Shown: in pieces, positions 18,521 to 27,281 of the stretch
Position numbering within the stretch: the stretch's first letter is position 1
How the letters are laid out: the number at the start of each line of letters is the position of its first letter
Assembly: GCA_905221605.1 (NCBI GenBank)
Contig: CAJNDS010002002.1
Span: forward strand, 560,001-620,000
Direction of reading: 5' to 3'
Origin: Symbiodinium natans
Lineage: Eukaryota > Sar > Dinophyceae > Suessiales > Symbiodiniaceae
Length of the DNA: 60,000 bases
Notes under the pieces: model-generated
Database searches by the model: none
What the model was told of the DNA's origin: nothing
Seen by the model: only the letters and a program-made list of their open reading frames with translations
Program-made: the position numbers and the translations under genes

Positions 18521-20636
18521 TGATGCCCGAGCACAGGCACAGGCTCGCCAGCTGTTGAGTCACACGGCGCATTCCGAAAGAGCGCCCCCTGCCACGGTCT
18601 AGAGCGCAGATGGCAGCGGTAGAATCCGACAGGATGAGATGCCGCATGTGAAAGGAAGTCTCTTTGCGCAGCAAGCGCTTCACAGCAAACAACGAGGCCC
18701 TTCCTTCTAACACTGGCATGCCCTCCTGTCGCTTCCATTTGTGCCGTCCCACCACACGCCACTTACGATCGACTTGGCTGGATGCGACCGGCACAAACCT
18801 ATCAGAAAGCAGCTTGCCCTCTACGACCGAAAGGGGCACGGGCCGCGCCTTGGCATTGTTGTCCCCGGAGTGGGCCCACTGAAGGCTGCGAGCCTCGTCA
18901 GAATCATCAGCAAAGGCAGTACCGAACGCACTTGCACGAGGACAGCGAAACTCCGGGATCTCAAACCTCCATCGCTCCGAGTACTTCCCTAGTTGGCGAA
19001 CCTCTGCTTCGTCAAAGTCGGCCACAACGGCGCCCAAGCCCCACGTGGAGGCATCGACCGCAGCGACCTCTGAGGCCCAAGGGATCCCCAAATCTCTCCA
19101 AAGCAAGGGCGCGATTGAGGTCCAGATCATAAGCTCTCTCCTCACGCTAGGCCATATACGGTGGTTCTGCTCATAGTGAGTACGAACAAAAGAGTACGAC
19201 TCACCAAATACAGCTAAGGCTTCACGGCGGCCTAGGGCAATGAAAGTTGCATGCCCGAGCACCTTTTCGAGCTGTTTGCCACTGCATGTGCCACGGTCCA
19301 GCAAAAAACGAATAGCGGCTATGAGGCGCCACACCCGGTGGGACAAAGGCCGGAGCTTCTTGCCTTGAAAACACCAACCCAAAACCTTGATGTTCCCCTC
19401 GCCGCTCTCAACCTCGTGTACCACCAAGCCCTTGTCCCTCAAAGCCTGTACCCCTGCAGCCGCAAGTGCCTCGACTTCTTCTTTGGCAGTGCCAATGCAC
19501 ACGAAATTGTCGACGTACTCTAAATGCATGCACTCCGGGGACGGTACCGAAGCACGGTCCTCGAGGCACTTGTCAGCTGTGGCTCCAACACCTGACACGA
19601 TCCGCTGGTGGATGTTTTGGCACCACCATAAGGCGTGTGTCCAGCCCATCGGCAGCACCTTCAGGCGCGGGAAAACTAGAGAAGATGCTCTAATAGCTTT
19701 ACCGCCCAGCGAGGTGATGCCGAGGTCGCCAGCTGACAAGGGCCGCATACCGAAGTACGGTCGTAGCTGCAGGGGGAGCTCAAAGTGGTAAAAGGCGTCC
19801 TTCAAATCGGCAGTGGAGATGTAGAGGTCACAGTCGGTGCCACCCAAATCAATGCGGCTAAGGACCTCAGCCGTCGCCAAATTGACTTTGTCCGGGGGGG
19901 CAAACCATTCGTTCGACCTCCTGCAATCAACCACCATCCGAAGCCGTCCGTCCTTCTTCCGCACAAAGAAGACTTCAACCTTCTCGGTGGGCTCCTCGGA
20001 CGTGAACTCGACGAGGCCACCGTCCCAAAGGCGCCGCACAAAGCTCTTGTACACACGGGCCTCCAAAAGTCGCGGGTCCGAATAACACTTCACCACACCA
20101 GTCCTCCGCAAATTGCGCAGGGCCTCATTCTTCTGCAAAAGCCGAGTTGAGATGAAGTCCTCAACAATTTTCATCCCATCGCCTCCGAGTAGCGTGTGAA
20201 GAGGCACAGGCGGCACCTCCCCGGTGGGCAAACTCAAAAGGCTGGGCTCGTACGAGGCGACGAGTGGCGGGGCTTGGTCCTCCCCGTACCCGTCGAAGGC
20301 CTGAAGCTGCCAAAGCGCCTCTCGACCACTGAGCTCCTGTTCGGGAGCCCCCAAAAGGTGCACTGAATTTCGAATGTGTTCCAAGGCAGCCAGCTGTGCC
20401 CGCGAAGGTGTCTGGCACTGCGAGTTCGCCTTGCCAAACTTGTCTCCACTATACAGAGCATTGAGCCCGCGAACGCACTCAGCAACCATGGTGTCCTGGT
20501 GCCATCTCCGTTCCAAGCGGCGCTTGACACGCCTTGACCCGCCAAAGCCGCCATCACATGAGACTCCGGGCACCGGCAAAGGAAAAAGGTCTCTGGGGAC
20601 GCGACGTGCGTCGCCAGACAAAAAGGGAGTTCTCAA
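17943..20636 (-). CDS. Reverse transcriptase-RNase H of the YR element
   Basis: The open frame has 897 codons. RT landmarks are VEVFFVRKKDGRLRMVVDCR, STADLKDAFYHFELP with the first Asp, VLPMGWTHALWWCQNIHQRI, and LEYVDNFVCIG near 19505-19520. The active-site box is YVDN rather than YxDD. RNase H-like landmarks follow: AVDASTWGLGAVVADF near 19022-19062, LILSDSTAAICALDRGRGRS, and FIPSEWNPADAVSRG. The last 150 or so codons (after about 18470) are the out-of-frame image of the YR N-terminus, so the real protein probably ends near there or shifts into YR. Start at 20636 leaves a 44-base gap after gag. Confidence 0.87.
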   Translation of the reverse strand: MRTPFLSGDARRVPRDLFPLPVPGVSCDGGFGGSRRVKRRLERRWHQDTMVAECVRGLNALYSGDKFGKANSQCQTPSRAQLAALEHIRNSVHLLGAPEQELSGREALWQLQAFDGYGEDQAPPLVASYEPSLLSLPTGEVPPVPLHTLLGGDGMKIVEDFISTRLLQKNEALRNLRRTGVVKCYSDPRLLEARVYKSFVRRLWDGGLVEFTSEEPTEKVEVFFVRKKDGRLRMVVDCRRSNEWFAPPDKVNLATAEVLSRIDLGGTDCDLYISTADLKDAFYHFELPLQLRPYFGMRPLSAGDLGITSLGGKAIRASSLVFPRLKVLPMGWTHALWWCQNIHQRIVSGVGATADKCLEDRASVPSPECMHLEYVDNFVCIGTAKEEVEALAAAGVQALRDKGLVVHEVESGEGNIKVLGWCFQGKKLRPLSHRVWRLIAAIRFLLDRGTCSGKQLEKVLGHATFIALGRREALAVFGESYSFVRTHYEQNHRIWPSVRRELMIWTSIAPLLWRDLGIPWASEVAAVDASTWGLGAVVADFDEAEVRQLGKYSERWRFEIPEFRCPRASAFGTAFADDSDEARSLQWAHSGDNNAKARPVPLSVVEGKLLSDRFVPVASSQVDRKWRVVGRHKWKRQEGMPVLEGRASLFAVKRLLRKETSFHMRHLILSDSTAAICALDRGRGRSFGMRRVTQQLASLCLCSGISVQFRFIPSEWNPADAVSRGSLFPSSAVHGGAQVHPAPQSCSQDRTAAAGQPCEPARGPKPAAGQEDSREGQGQNQAAIRDVGGGISEPWMQRAVQQAVEEDVHSGGVNRDREVHRERPRPPGEPSFGGLVRRGGGFEPGPVPHCGDPVLPAPSPWWPRRVGPGKANSRRVATTGPALGSRVLDGYGSHHSQ

Positions 20637-20680
20637 AGCCGCCTGCGACGCACTCCCAACAGCCGCAGGCGAAGCCCAGC

Positions 20681-21931
20681 TCAGGGGTTTCCACCACCCT
20701 TCTTCTTCGCCAAGTCCCGCTCCTCGCGGGCTTTTCTGAGATTCTTTGAGAGCTGCGCGTCGCGCTCAACCTCCTGCTTGACGTGCTCCAGCAAGGATGG
20801 TGCGATCATCAAGGTCCCGGCTTGACGGACCAAGGAGCCGAAGGTGTACTGCTCCTCCAAACTGAGCTTGCCACCGACCGTCTTCGACTCGATCTCCCGG
20901 GCCCTTTCTGAATGAGCGTACTCGATTGTCTGTACCCGTCTGAACATGAGCTCCACGCCGTAGCAGTTGCAAGCATCCACTTGGTCGACCTGAATCAGCT
21001 GCCGAAGGAACATACTGGTCTGAAAGTGCTCCTGGACACCCCAGCCGCCTGCGTCGATGCGGCAAAGCTGCCTGAACCGTTCATGGTGGGCCTCGAAGCC
21101 AAGGCCCTCCGTCATCAGATAGTTCAAGCACCATAAGGCTGTCCGCGGGCCGGCTATCTTCCAACCCATCTCGACTTCTCTCGAGGCAGCCACCACCTCT
21201 GACAGAGGCCTCTCAGGCTGCCCCACAGTGTTGAAGCCTCGGGCCAGGATGCGCCCATCGCAAGCAGCCGGTCGCCCATTGAACGTCTGGCGGCTAGTCT
21301 CACTAATGCACATACAGAAGAGGTCACTGCCGTCAGCCATCCGATGGACTGTCTTGGCACCTTCCACCGCTGGCGCCACTACACCGGCCACGACCTCACC
21401 AAACACTGTTGTTGAGGTCCCTTCGGCCGCAACCCAAACCAAGCCTCGCCCTGTGAGATCTCTAGCACCTGGCCCTGCGTTTCCAATGGCAGCGTTGCCC
21501 GGCTGGGCCGGAACGGCGGCCACAGGCTGAGCCACTGCCGCCGCCGCAGCGACTGGAGCGGCCTCCACAGCGCCACCTCCACCACCCATCGGCGCAGCTC
21601 CGACCGCAGCCACTGCTCCAAGTCCGCGCCTTGCGATCTCGGCATCAAACTCTGCCCTCCCAGCACGCATCACGGCAGCATACTGGGCCGCAGTCATGGG
21701 CGCAAATCCATAGACCTGGTTGCGGGGCACCCCTCGGGCGAGCCTGCCATCGGGTGAGTGCCACATGTACTGAATGTCAGGGTTGTGCCGGGCGAGCTCT
21801 TCCACATACACATCATGGTCGGGCGTCACGATCACCCATTCATCCCCCTGCACTTGCCCCACCAATAAGCGCGTGTGGATCACGCCGGGGTCTCCATGAT
21901 ACCGAAGATAGACAATCTCGCCGGTCTGCAT
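20681..21931 (-). CDS. Gag-like protein of the YR element
   Basis: The ORF has 416 codons and is intact. The N-terminus (residues 1-55, GEIVYLRYHGDPGVIHTRLL and on) looks like a small beta-rich domain. Residues 85-145 are low-complexity Ala/Gly/Pro. The remaining helical part contains HHERFRQLCRIDAGGWGVQE and VELMFRRVQTIEYAHSERA. The end is very basic (KNLRKAREERDLAKKKGGG). Position before RT and this architecture fit a capsid-type gag, although no zinc knuckle is present. The start is the first Met after the upstream ORF, 12 bases past its stop. Confidence 0.65.
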   Translation of the reverse strand: MQTGEIVYLRYHGDPGVIHTRLLVGQVQGDEWVIVTPDHDVYVEELARHNPDIQYMWHSPDGRLARGVPRNQVYGFAPMTAAQYAAVMRAGRAEFDAEIARRGLGAVAAVGAAPMGGGGGAVEAAPVAAAAAVAQPVAAVPAQPGNAAIGNAGPGARDLTGRGLVWVAAEGTSTTVFGEVVAGVVAPAVEGAKTVHRMADGSDLFCMCISETSRQTFNGRPAACDGRILARGFNTVGQPERPLSEVVAASREVEMGWKIAGPRTALWCLNYLMTEGLGFEAHHERFRQLCRIDAGGWGVQEHFQTSMFLRQLIQVDQVDACNCYGVELMFRRVQTIEYAHSERAREIESKTVGGKLSLEEQYTFGSLVRQAGTLMIAPSLLEHVKQEVERDAQLSKNLRKAREERDLAKKKGGGNP

Positions 21932-21943
21932 CGCGCGCTAGCC

Positions 21944-22267
21944 TCACTGCTCGGTGATCTGTAGGCCCTTCGGGACGCCGTAGACGCCTTTTCCAGACTT
22001 CCCTTTCACGGAGAACGTGAACTCCTGAAGTCCAGCCTCGTCCTTTCGAAATGAAACCCTGAATGCCAAGGCCAAGTTGGTGACAAGCAGCCCGACCAGC
22101 CCAAAGCAGACTAGCCAAAGCCAGGCCCCCTCCCCAGTCGATCGTTCAGGTGAACTCACAGCACAATGACAGATGCAAGGCCGAACGTCGGGCTCACGGT
22201 TCCCAGTCTTAAGCCAGATTCCAAGCAGCAGTCCCCCAGCAGCGCCCGCAAAGTGATAGGCGTCCAT
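21944..22267 (-). CDS. Small two-helix membrane protein of the YR element
   Basis: The ORF has 107 codons and lies between A1 and gag. I chose the Met at 22267, which begins DAYHFAGAAGGLLLG just inside A1. Upstream codons would run into the repeat. Two hydrophobic segments are visible, AGGLLLGIWL near residues 9-18 and WLWLVCFGLVGLLVTNLALA near residues 47-67, followed by a charged tail. A CICHC motif lies between them. I know of no such protein in characterised DIRS-order elements. The function is unknown. A signal-anchor or membrane-tethering role is possible but unproven. Confidence 0.55.
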   Translation of the reverse strand: MDAYHFAGAAGGLLLGIWLKTGNREPDVRPCICHCAVSSPERSTGEGAWLWLVCFGLVGLLVTNLALAFRVSFRKDEAGLQEFTFSVKGKSGKGVYGVPKGLQITEQ

Positions 22268-22285
22268 GCTATGCTCCTGCCCCTT

Positions 22286-22370
22286 TGATCTTGAAATGTT
22301 ACGGACGCACAAGCGTCGGCCCTGTGCACGTGCCGAGGCTATGCAAACATGTTCAGAGAACTCTTATGCA
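22286..22370 (-). repeat. Split direct repeat A1
   Basis: This 85-base repeat is identical to A2 and forms the 5' end of the element. The first ORF starts only 19 bases inside it. Confidence 0.92.
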
Positions 22371-22941
22371 ACTGTTGTCGTGTGGCCGTGGTGACTAGCT
22401 GGGGGTCACGAGCGGAAATGACCGGGATGCAGTCAGCTCAGGATGCGAAGCATGCCGCTGGAGCATGCTGGGATGTGCGAGGACAGACCGGTCATGTGCA
22501 GAGGCGAAATCGCTCGTCCTACTGGGGGCACAATGCGGACACCAGGGAGCCTCGCAAACAAGCGGCCGCGCTGTGTGGACAAGGCGTCTAGCTGCTCGGC
22601 TATGTACTCAGGCGTGCCAAGTGGGGTGCCTCGCACGCGGAGGCTACGTTCCGACGCAGGAAGGCGTGCATCCCCAACCCAGATCTGCGCACCCTCGGGC
22701 GCTAGAAGGCCCTTGGGAAGGAGCCAGCCGCGTTCCAAACACGAGTCTTGGACGGGTTGAGGCGGATGTGCGCTTGGTCGAACAAGTGGTGCTGCAGCCT
22801 TCCGAAATGATGTGAGACGCGAGGTGGTGGTGAAGTCACGTACACATCATCAAGGAAAGCTCGCACACGGTCGCCAAGTGGCATCTCTGCCTGAAAAGCC
22901 GCCAATGCGGGGGCGATGCCCAAAGCAAACAGCGCCGGCAT
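22371..22941 (-). pseudogene. LINE RT C-terminal half, interrupted by the YR element
   Basis: The minus-strand translation gives MPALFALGIAPALAAFQAEM, then RVRAFLDDVYVTSPPP with an FLDD active-site box, IRLNPSKTRVWN, and a post-RT segment with VRGTPLGTPEYIAEQLDAL. Immediately upstream, the frame of the N-terminal region joins directly to this point. Fingers and most of the palm are therefore deleted. The continuation, zinc motif and RLE, is found at 15593-16144 on the other side of the YR element. Confidence 0.7.
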
Positions 22942-23860
22942 AAGACCCAGGGCTTCGCACGGCTCTGCTGGGCAGGATCACGGAGTTGTTGCAAGGCGCT
23001 GTCGTCACCTGCAGCGAGGGGCTCGGCAAGTAATGCCAGGCGGGCAGCTGACAGCTCGCCGAGATGCGCGAGATGAACAGCACGGTCAGCACGCCCATCA
23101 TCATTTGACTGGCGGGAAGGCTGTTGGGGAGCGGTTCCGGCTAGCGCTTCATCAAGCAGTGTAGGCAGGTTTGGGTATGCGCGGTGCCCCGCCCGGGCGG
23201 TGGAGCAACATGTGGGGAAGAAACAGCCAGAGCTTCCAGGCACGCTCGGCGTCAAGGCTGGTGGGGTCGGAGCACGCGTCGATGCTGGCCAACGCGCACT
23301 GGAGAGCCTGTCGCATCTGCCCCCGGATGAAGGTGGGCGGCACGCGAAACAGGGCGCAGGGCTGACTCAACACGTCGGACGCAGTAGCGGTGCAAAGCAA
23401 TGAGTGCATCACGGAGTCGTGAGCCACGTAAGTCCGCATCCAGCAAGCGCGGGCACGTGTCAGCCGGGTCAGGGGGCAGCCCACGGTGGGCTACCGGCGC
23501 GGGGTTGGTGTGGCACAGCAGAAGCGGCACAACCGGAGCTAGACACGGAGCTGCTGGAGGAGGTGGATTCGGAGCTGGAAGCGCGGGGCGAGTCGGCTGG
23601 TGTTGCTTGCGGAGCCGGCTGCGTGGGGGTGGGCGGTGGTTGCGGACCCGGCTCGGGTAGGCCCTGCGCGACCTGGTGCGCGAGCTGAGCTGCGGCAGAT
23701 TCACCCAAGTACGCGTGGAGTAATGTTTCCTGCGCGGTTGCTGGGGTAGTTGCAGGCAGCGCATTAGCGGCGGCCGCAAGGTTGAGGAGCAACTGTGCTT
23801 CCTGCACAGGCACCGGGCGACCTTCGCCGGATGCCACTTGTTGTAACAACATGTGCATCA
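22942..23860 (-). pseudogene. LINE ORF middle region before RT
   Basis: Several frames carry parts of a linker region: a helical start (QEAQLLLNLAAAANALP), a Pro/Ser-rich tract (SSSESTSSSSSVSSSG), and further on a segment AWKLWLFLPHMLLHRPGG near 23200-23240 that precedes the RT in this LINE family. Frame changes occur near 23470 and 23255. The copy cannot encode a continuous protein. Confidence 0.5.
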
Positions 23861-24930
23861 CGTGGGTCAGTGCGGCGGCACCGGACCGGCCGAGCGGAGG
23901 CCCTTAACGCAGCGCGTCCAAATGTCCCCAAGTGTGGCATGGCTGGCCCATTGTTGTTCACTTGCGGGTGTAGCCGGCCGACGGCCGCATGCAGCAACGG
24001 AACAAGCAGCCAGCTGTGCGTAGGGCCGGCGGCTTGGCCAGCGGGAGGTGGGCCACGCGTGTACCAGGGCTGGTTGCTTGTTGCCGGGTCAGGAGACGGC
24101 CGCTCCTGCGCAGGCAAAGCAATGCGGGCAGGCGCGCAAGGCAGCATTTGTGGTGGAGACCCGCGGGCGCAGACCCGACCACGGCTTCCTTCCCGCATTT
24201 CGAGAGCGAGGAGTCGCGGCCCATGGGCAGGGCAAACTGGCCGGTCGGGAATGTCTTGCAAGAGGGGGTGGGAGCCATCTACACAAGTGTTGCAACGCAG
24301 GCAAGTCCACTCCGGGGTCCACGCATTATCTTGCCTGCGGTGAACTGGTGCCCAGTGCATGTGGCGGTCCGGCAATTCCCGCCACGCCTCCGGCGATTCG
24401 GCCCGCGCCGGATCCGCCAAGTAGACGCGCGGGCAACACAGAGGCAGCAAGTGTTGCGGCGGGTGTGGGGCAAGTGTTTCCCGGTGGCTGGCCGAGGTCG
24501 TGTCATGCCCTGGCGCTGGGCTAGGCAGCGCCACCCCATTTGCCCGGCAAGCATCTACGAACGCCTGTGCTGCTTGTGCAGGCCAGTCGGCTCGGCAGGC
24601 TGGGCAACGCAAAGGGTGCACATTGGCGGTGAGGTGAGCCAGGCATCCAAGGTGTAGGCGGTGCTGGCAATTTGGCCAGGCAAAGGGCGTCTCAGGGCCC
24701 TGTCCACTTGCGTGGACATCGCAAATGCACACAGGGCAGGCATTGGCAGAAGGGCATGCTGGGGGCACGGGGGTATCGGGGCCCAGCAGCCACGGCGGGG
24801 TAGTAGGAGCCACCTCAACCGGCGAGGAACACACGGTTTCCGGGGAGGGTATTGGCGGTCGGCTTGCAGTGGGTGCCAAAGGCGTGGTATCCCCTGGTGA
24901 GTAGTCAGGGGGCGTATCACACATATGAGC
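23861..24930 (-). pseudogene. LINE ORF N-terminus with RING finger and second zinc motif
   Basis: From a Met near 24925 the frame runs through a Pro/Thr-rich stretch into a RING-type finger at about 24590-24750. Its ligands are visible as ACPVCICD, then NCQHRLHLGC, then RCPACRADW, that is C-x2-C, C-x-H-x2-H-x2-C and C-x2-C. RING fingers usually bind E2 enzymes in ubiquitin transfer, but an RNA- or protein-binding role in the RNP is equally possible. A second Cys/His cluster, WTCLRCNTCVDGSHP with VCPAHG, lies near 24210-24330. The frame is open for the whole region and is fused upstream to the RLE of the next LINE copy. Confidence 0.65.
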
Positions 24931-24949
24931 AAAGCTAACGCACCGCTCA

Positions 24950-26211
24950 GGCGCGGAGGGATAGCAGGCTCGGGCCAGTTGGGGCCGCGAGCTCCAGCAC
25001 CCGCTCCAGGGGCGGGCCTGTGTGCTAGCAGGGCCGGCCACGCACAACCAAGGGCTGTGCTTGTGACCGCGTGCTGCACGGCAACTCCGAGAATGCCCCA
25101 CCGGCGGCGCGACCAGCCTGCGCTCGCTGCTGATTGGAGGGCGGGTGGCGCGCGCTGCGCTCGCACGCGGAGCAGCTCCCGGACGAAGCGTTGGGCATCG
25201 CCGCTCCAGCGGCCCCCAACCTCCGACCCAAGCACCTCCAACCGCTGGGGGCCCCCGCGGCCGAGCTCCGGGTAAACAGCCAGCTTGCGGCGTTCTGCCA
25301 CTCGCAGGACGGCCCCATCGGTTTCTGCCGCGCCAGGCTGCGCGTGTCAAAGGCGAGACCAGCGTAGCGTCGCAGCACAGAGCTCCTCCCCGGGGCGCGG
25401 CGCCGTACACGACGACATCGAGCCATCTGCGGTCGCCTGCAGGCACGCCCGGTGCATTGGTGTGGGCCAACCACTGTTGTGGTACGACCTGCCCGTCGGC
25501 CCCCACCGCCTCCCGCGCCAACCCAAGCGGGCGCGCCTGGCCAATAGGCCCGTCCGTGGGCACGCGAGGGCGTGGTCCCCATATTGGTCGACCCGCTGAC
25601 CGCAGCCTGGTCCAGGGCCGCAACGGTTCGAGCACAGCGGCAAGGGCAGTCGCAGGCGGCGTTTCAGTGCAAGTTGCATGGCCTGTGGGGTCAACAAGGG
25701 TGAGTGCAGGCTCACTTGGGATGGCCGCCAGCCACATGCCTGTGCGCGCACCGCCTTGCGAGCGCAGCAAAGCCTTGGAGGCTGGGGGCAGGGCTGGTAG
25801 CAACACGCACTCGCGATAGTGTAGGTTTCGCGTCCACGTTTCGTGGTGCTGCCAGCCGTGCGGCCAGTCTCCTGGGCCCGCATCGCTGGGTCGTGGCGGG
25901 CGAGCGCCATCATAGGCCACCCGCCATTTGGGGCACTGGTCCCACCCCTCGTCAATCAGCAGGGTGCGGGCGGCGGCGGCCTCGCGCAGGCATGGGATGG
26001 TCCCGCCTCCGGCTTCCAGCGCCGTCAAGCTGTGCGCGGCAGCTTCTGGGAAGCGAGAACGGATGACTGGGAGGGCATCCATCCACGCCGCCCAGTATAT
26101 ATGCTGCCGGGGCCAAGGCCACCATGCACGGCTGGCATGGGCGCGATTGGCCAGGCCAGGCCGGCGTCGGTTTCCGGTATGCCTCCCAGGCATTCCTGCA
26201 ATGTGTCCCAC
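24950..26211 (-). pseudogene. LINE C-terminal part with RLE, directly upstream of another LINE start
   Basis: The minus-strand frame gives the post-RT segment (ALPPASKALLRSQGGARTGM near 25740-25780). It then gives the RLE core RRWLDVVVYGAAPRGGALCC with DATLVSPLTRA near 25345-25430. A frame change leads into VYPELGRGGPQRLEVLGSEV and GGRWSGDAQRFVREL (25150-25280). The zinc motif region is degraded but shows CGPGCGQRVDQYGDHALAC in a neighbouring frame. No A-rich tail follows. The next LINE N-terminus starts at about 24925. Confidence 0.65.
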
Positions 26212-27264
26212 ACGGCCTGGTCATGCCCCCGCGCATATGGTGCTGCCTGTGTGGGCGGTAGAGTGCGCAAGGCCGCAAAACAGCAACAACAGCCAAGCGC
26301 ACTGCAGGTCTGGGAGCTGGGGCAGCTCCGCAAGGAGCTTGCGCTCCTCCTGCAAGCGATCTCCGATCCAGGCCCGCACAAATTCCGGGTGCCCCACAGG
26401 GGTGCCCAGAACCACGACTCCCTGCTTGCAGGGCGGCCTGTCCCCCCGCCAAACCTTTGCGCCCAGCTCTGCGATGCCTGATGGCGGCGGGCCGGCCTCG
26501 GCGGCGAGGACGCGCGTTTTGCCGAGGTTCGAGCCGATGCCGCAGAGATCCGAGACCATCTGGGTGGTGGTGTCTAGGGCTTCCCGCGCGCGGCTTGGAA
26601 CGGTATCGATGTAGAGATCGTCCAAAAAGGCCATGAGGGTGTCCTCCGCATGCAGGCTGGAAGCCGCGCGACACAGCGCTTCGTGCTGGCCGAGCGCGTA
26701 CAGCGCGGGGGTGAGGGGATCGCCCTGCTCGCAACCCTCGCCTTGTCGGACTTCTCTGCAGCGCCCGGCATCGTCCCACCAGCTGTAGGTGGAGGGTCGC
26801 CCGTAGAACATGCGCACGAAGGGGAGGAGTTCCGGGGCGCGGGGCGACTTCGCGCAATTTGGACATGAAAACCAAGCGTGACATAAAATCATACGCGCTA
26901 CGACCGTCCAGAGAGACGAGGACCGCATCGGGACGCCGGGCCAGGGCAACTCGGATGTGGGCCGACAACGCGTCTGTGCCTGCCCGCGCTTGCAACGCGA
27001 ACTGGTACGGGCGCGTGGCGTGATCGAAAACTTGGGCCCACTGTTTGGCGAGCGTGCGCGCAACCAGGCGTCTGAAGGCGTCGCCGGTGGCGATGCCACG
27101 TACCCCCCCGTCGGGTTTTCGCAGGGCGGTAAGGAAAGGGAAAAAACTCGGAACTCTGCAGCAATGGGAAGCGCAGTGACGGCACGCGGTCCGCCAGGGC
27201 CTGCTTCGGACGGAGGCAACGCGCAAAAGGCCGGGTCAAGGTAATTCAAAAGGCTCGCGAGCAC
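26212..27264 (-). pseudogene. LINE reverse transcriptase, frame-broken
   Basis: The RT is readable in two frames. The first part gives RKPDGGVRGIATGDAFRRLV and VLVSLDGRSAYDFMSRL in one frame (above about 26850). The second gives LLPFVRMFYGRPSTYSWWDD, EGCEQGDPLTPALYALGQ, TLMAFLDDLYIDTVPS with the FLDD box, and GSNLGKTRVLAAEAG in the ORF 26221-27264. A frameshift near 26850 separates them. The thumb and connection up to GLAHSTAHTGS follow, then the frame shifts into the C-terminal part at 26211. The upstream N-terminal domain of this copy is missing. Confidence 0.75.
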
Positions 27265-27281
27265 ATTTCGCCAACGGACGT

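Larger units (their letters stand above)
16145..22370 (-). mobile_element. Tyrosine-recombinase retrotransposon with split direct repeats (PAT/Ngaro-like) carrying a C5-methyltransferase-like domain
   Basis: Read on the minus strand the order is A1 (22286-22370), ORFs, B1 (16373-16495), A2 (16292-16376), B2 (16145-16267). A1 and A2 are 85 bases and B1 and B2 are 123 bases, and I see no difference within either pair. This is the split-direct-repeat plan of PAT and Ngaro elements of the DIRS order, which integrate through a tyrosine recombinase and leave no target duplication. The ORFs are a small membrane protein, a gag-like protein, RT-RNase H, YR and a methyltransferase-like domain. Identical repeats imply recent movement. 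The frames of RT, the two YR halves and MT differ, so the YR needs a frameshift or carries a mutation. The element sits inside a LINE. Confidence 0.9.

Noticed and set aside
23764-26211. 815-codon minus-strand ORF as one protein
   Set aside because: It joins the RLE end of one LINE to the RING start of another and contains out-of-frame stretches. Treated as two LINE pieces.
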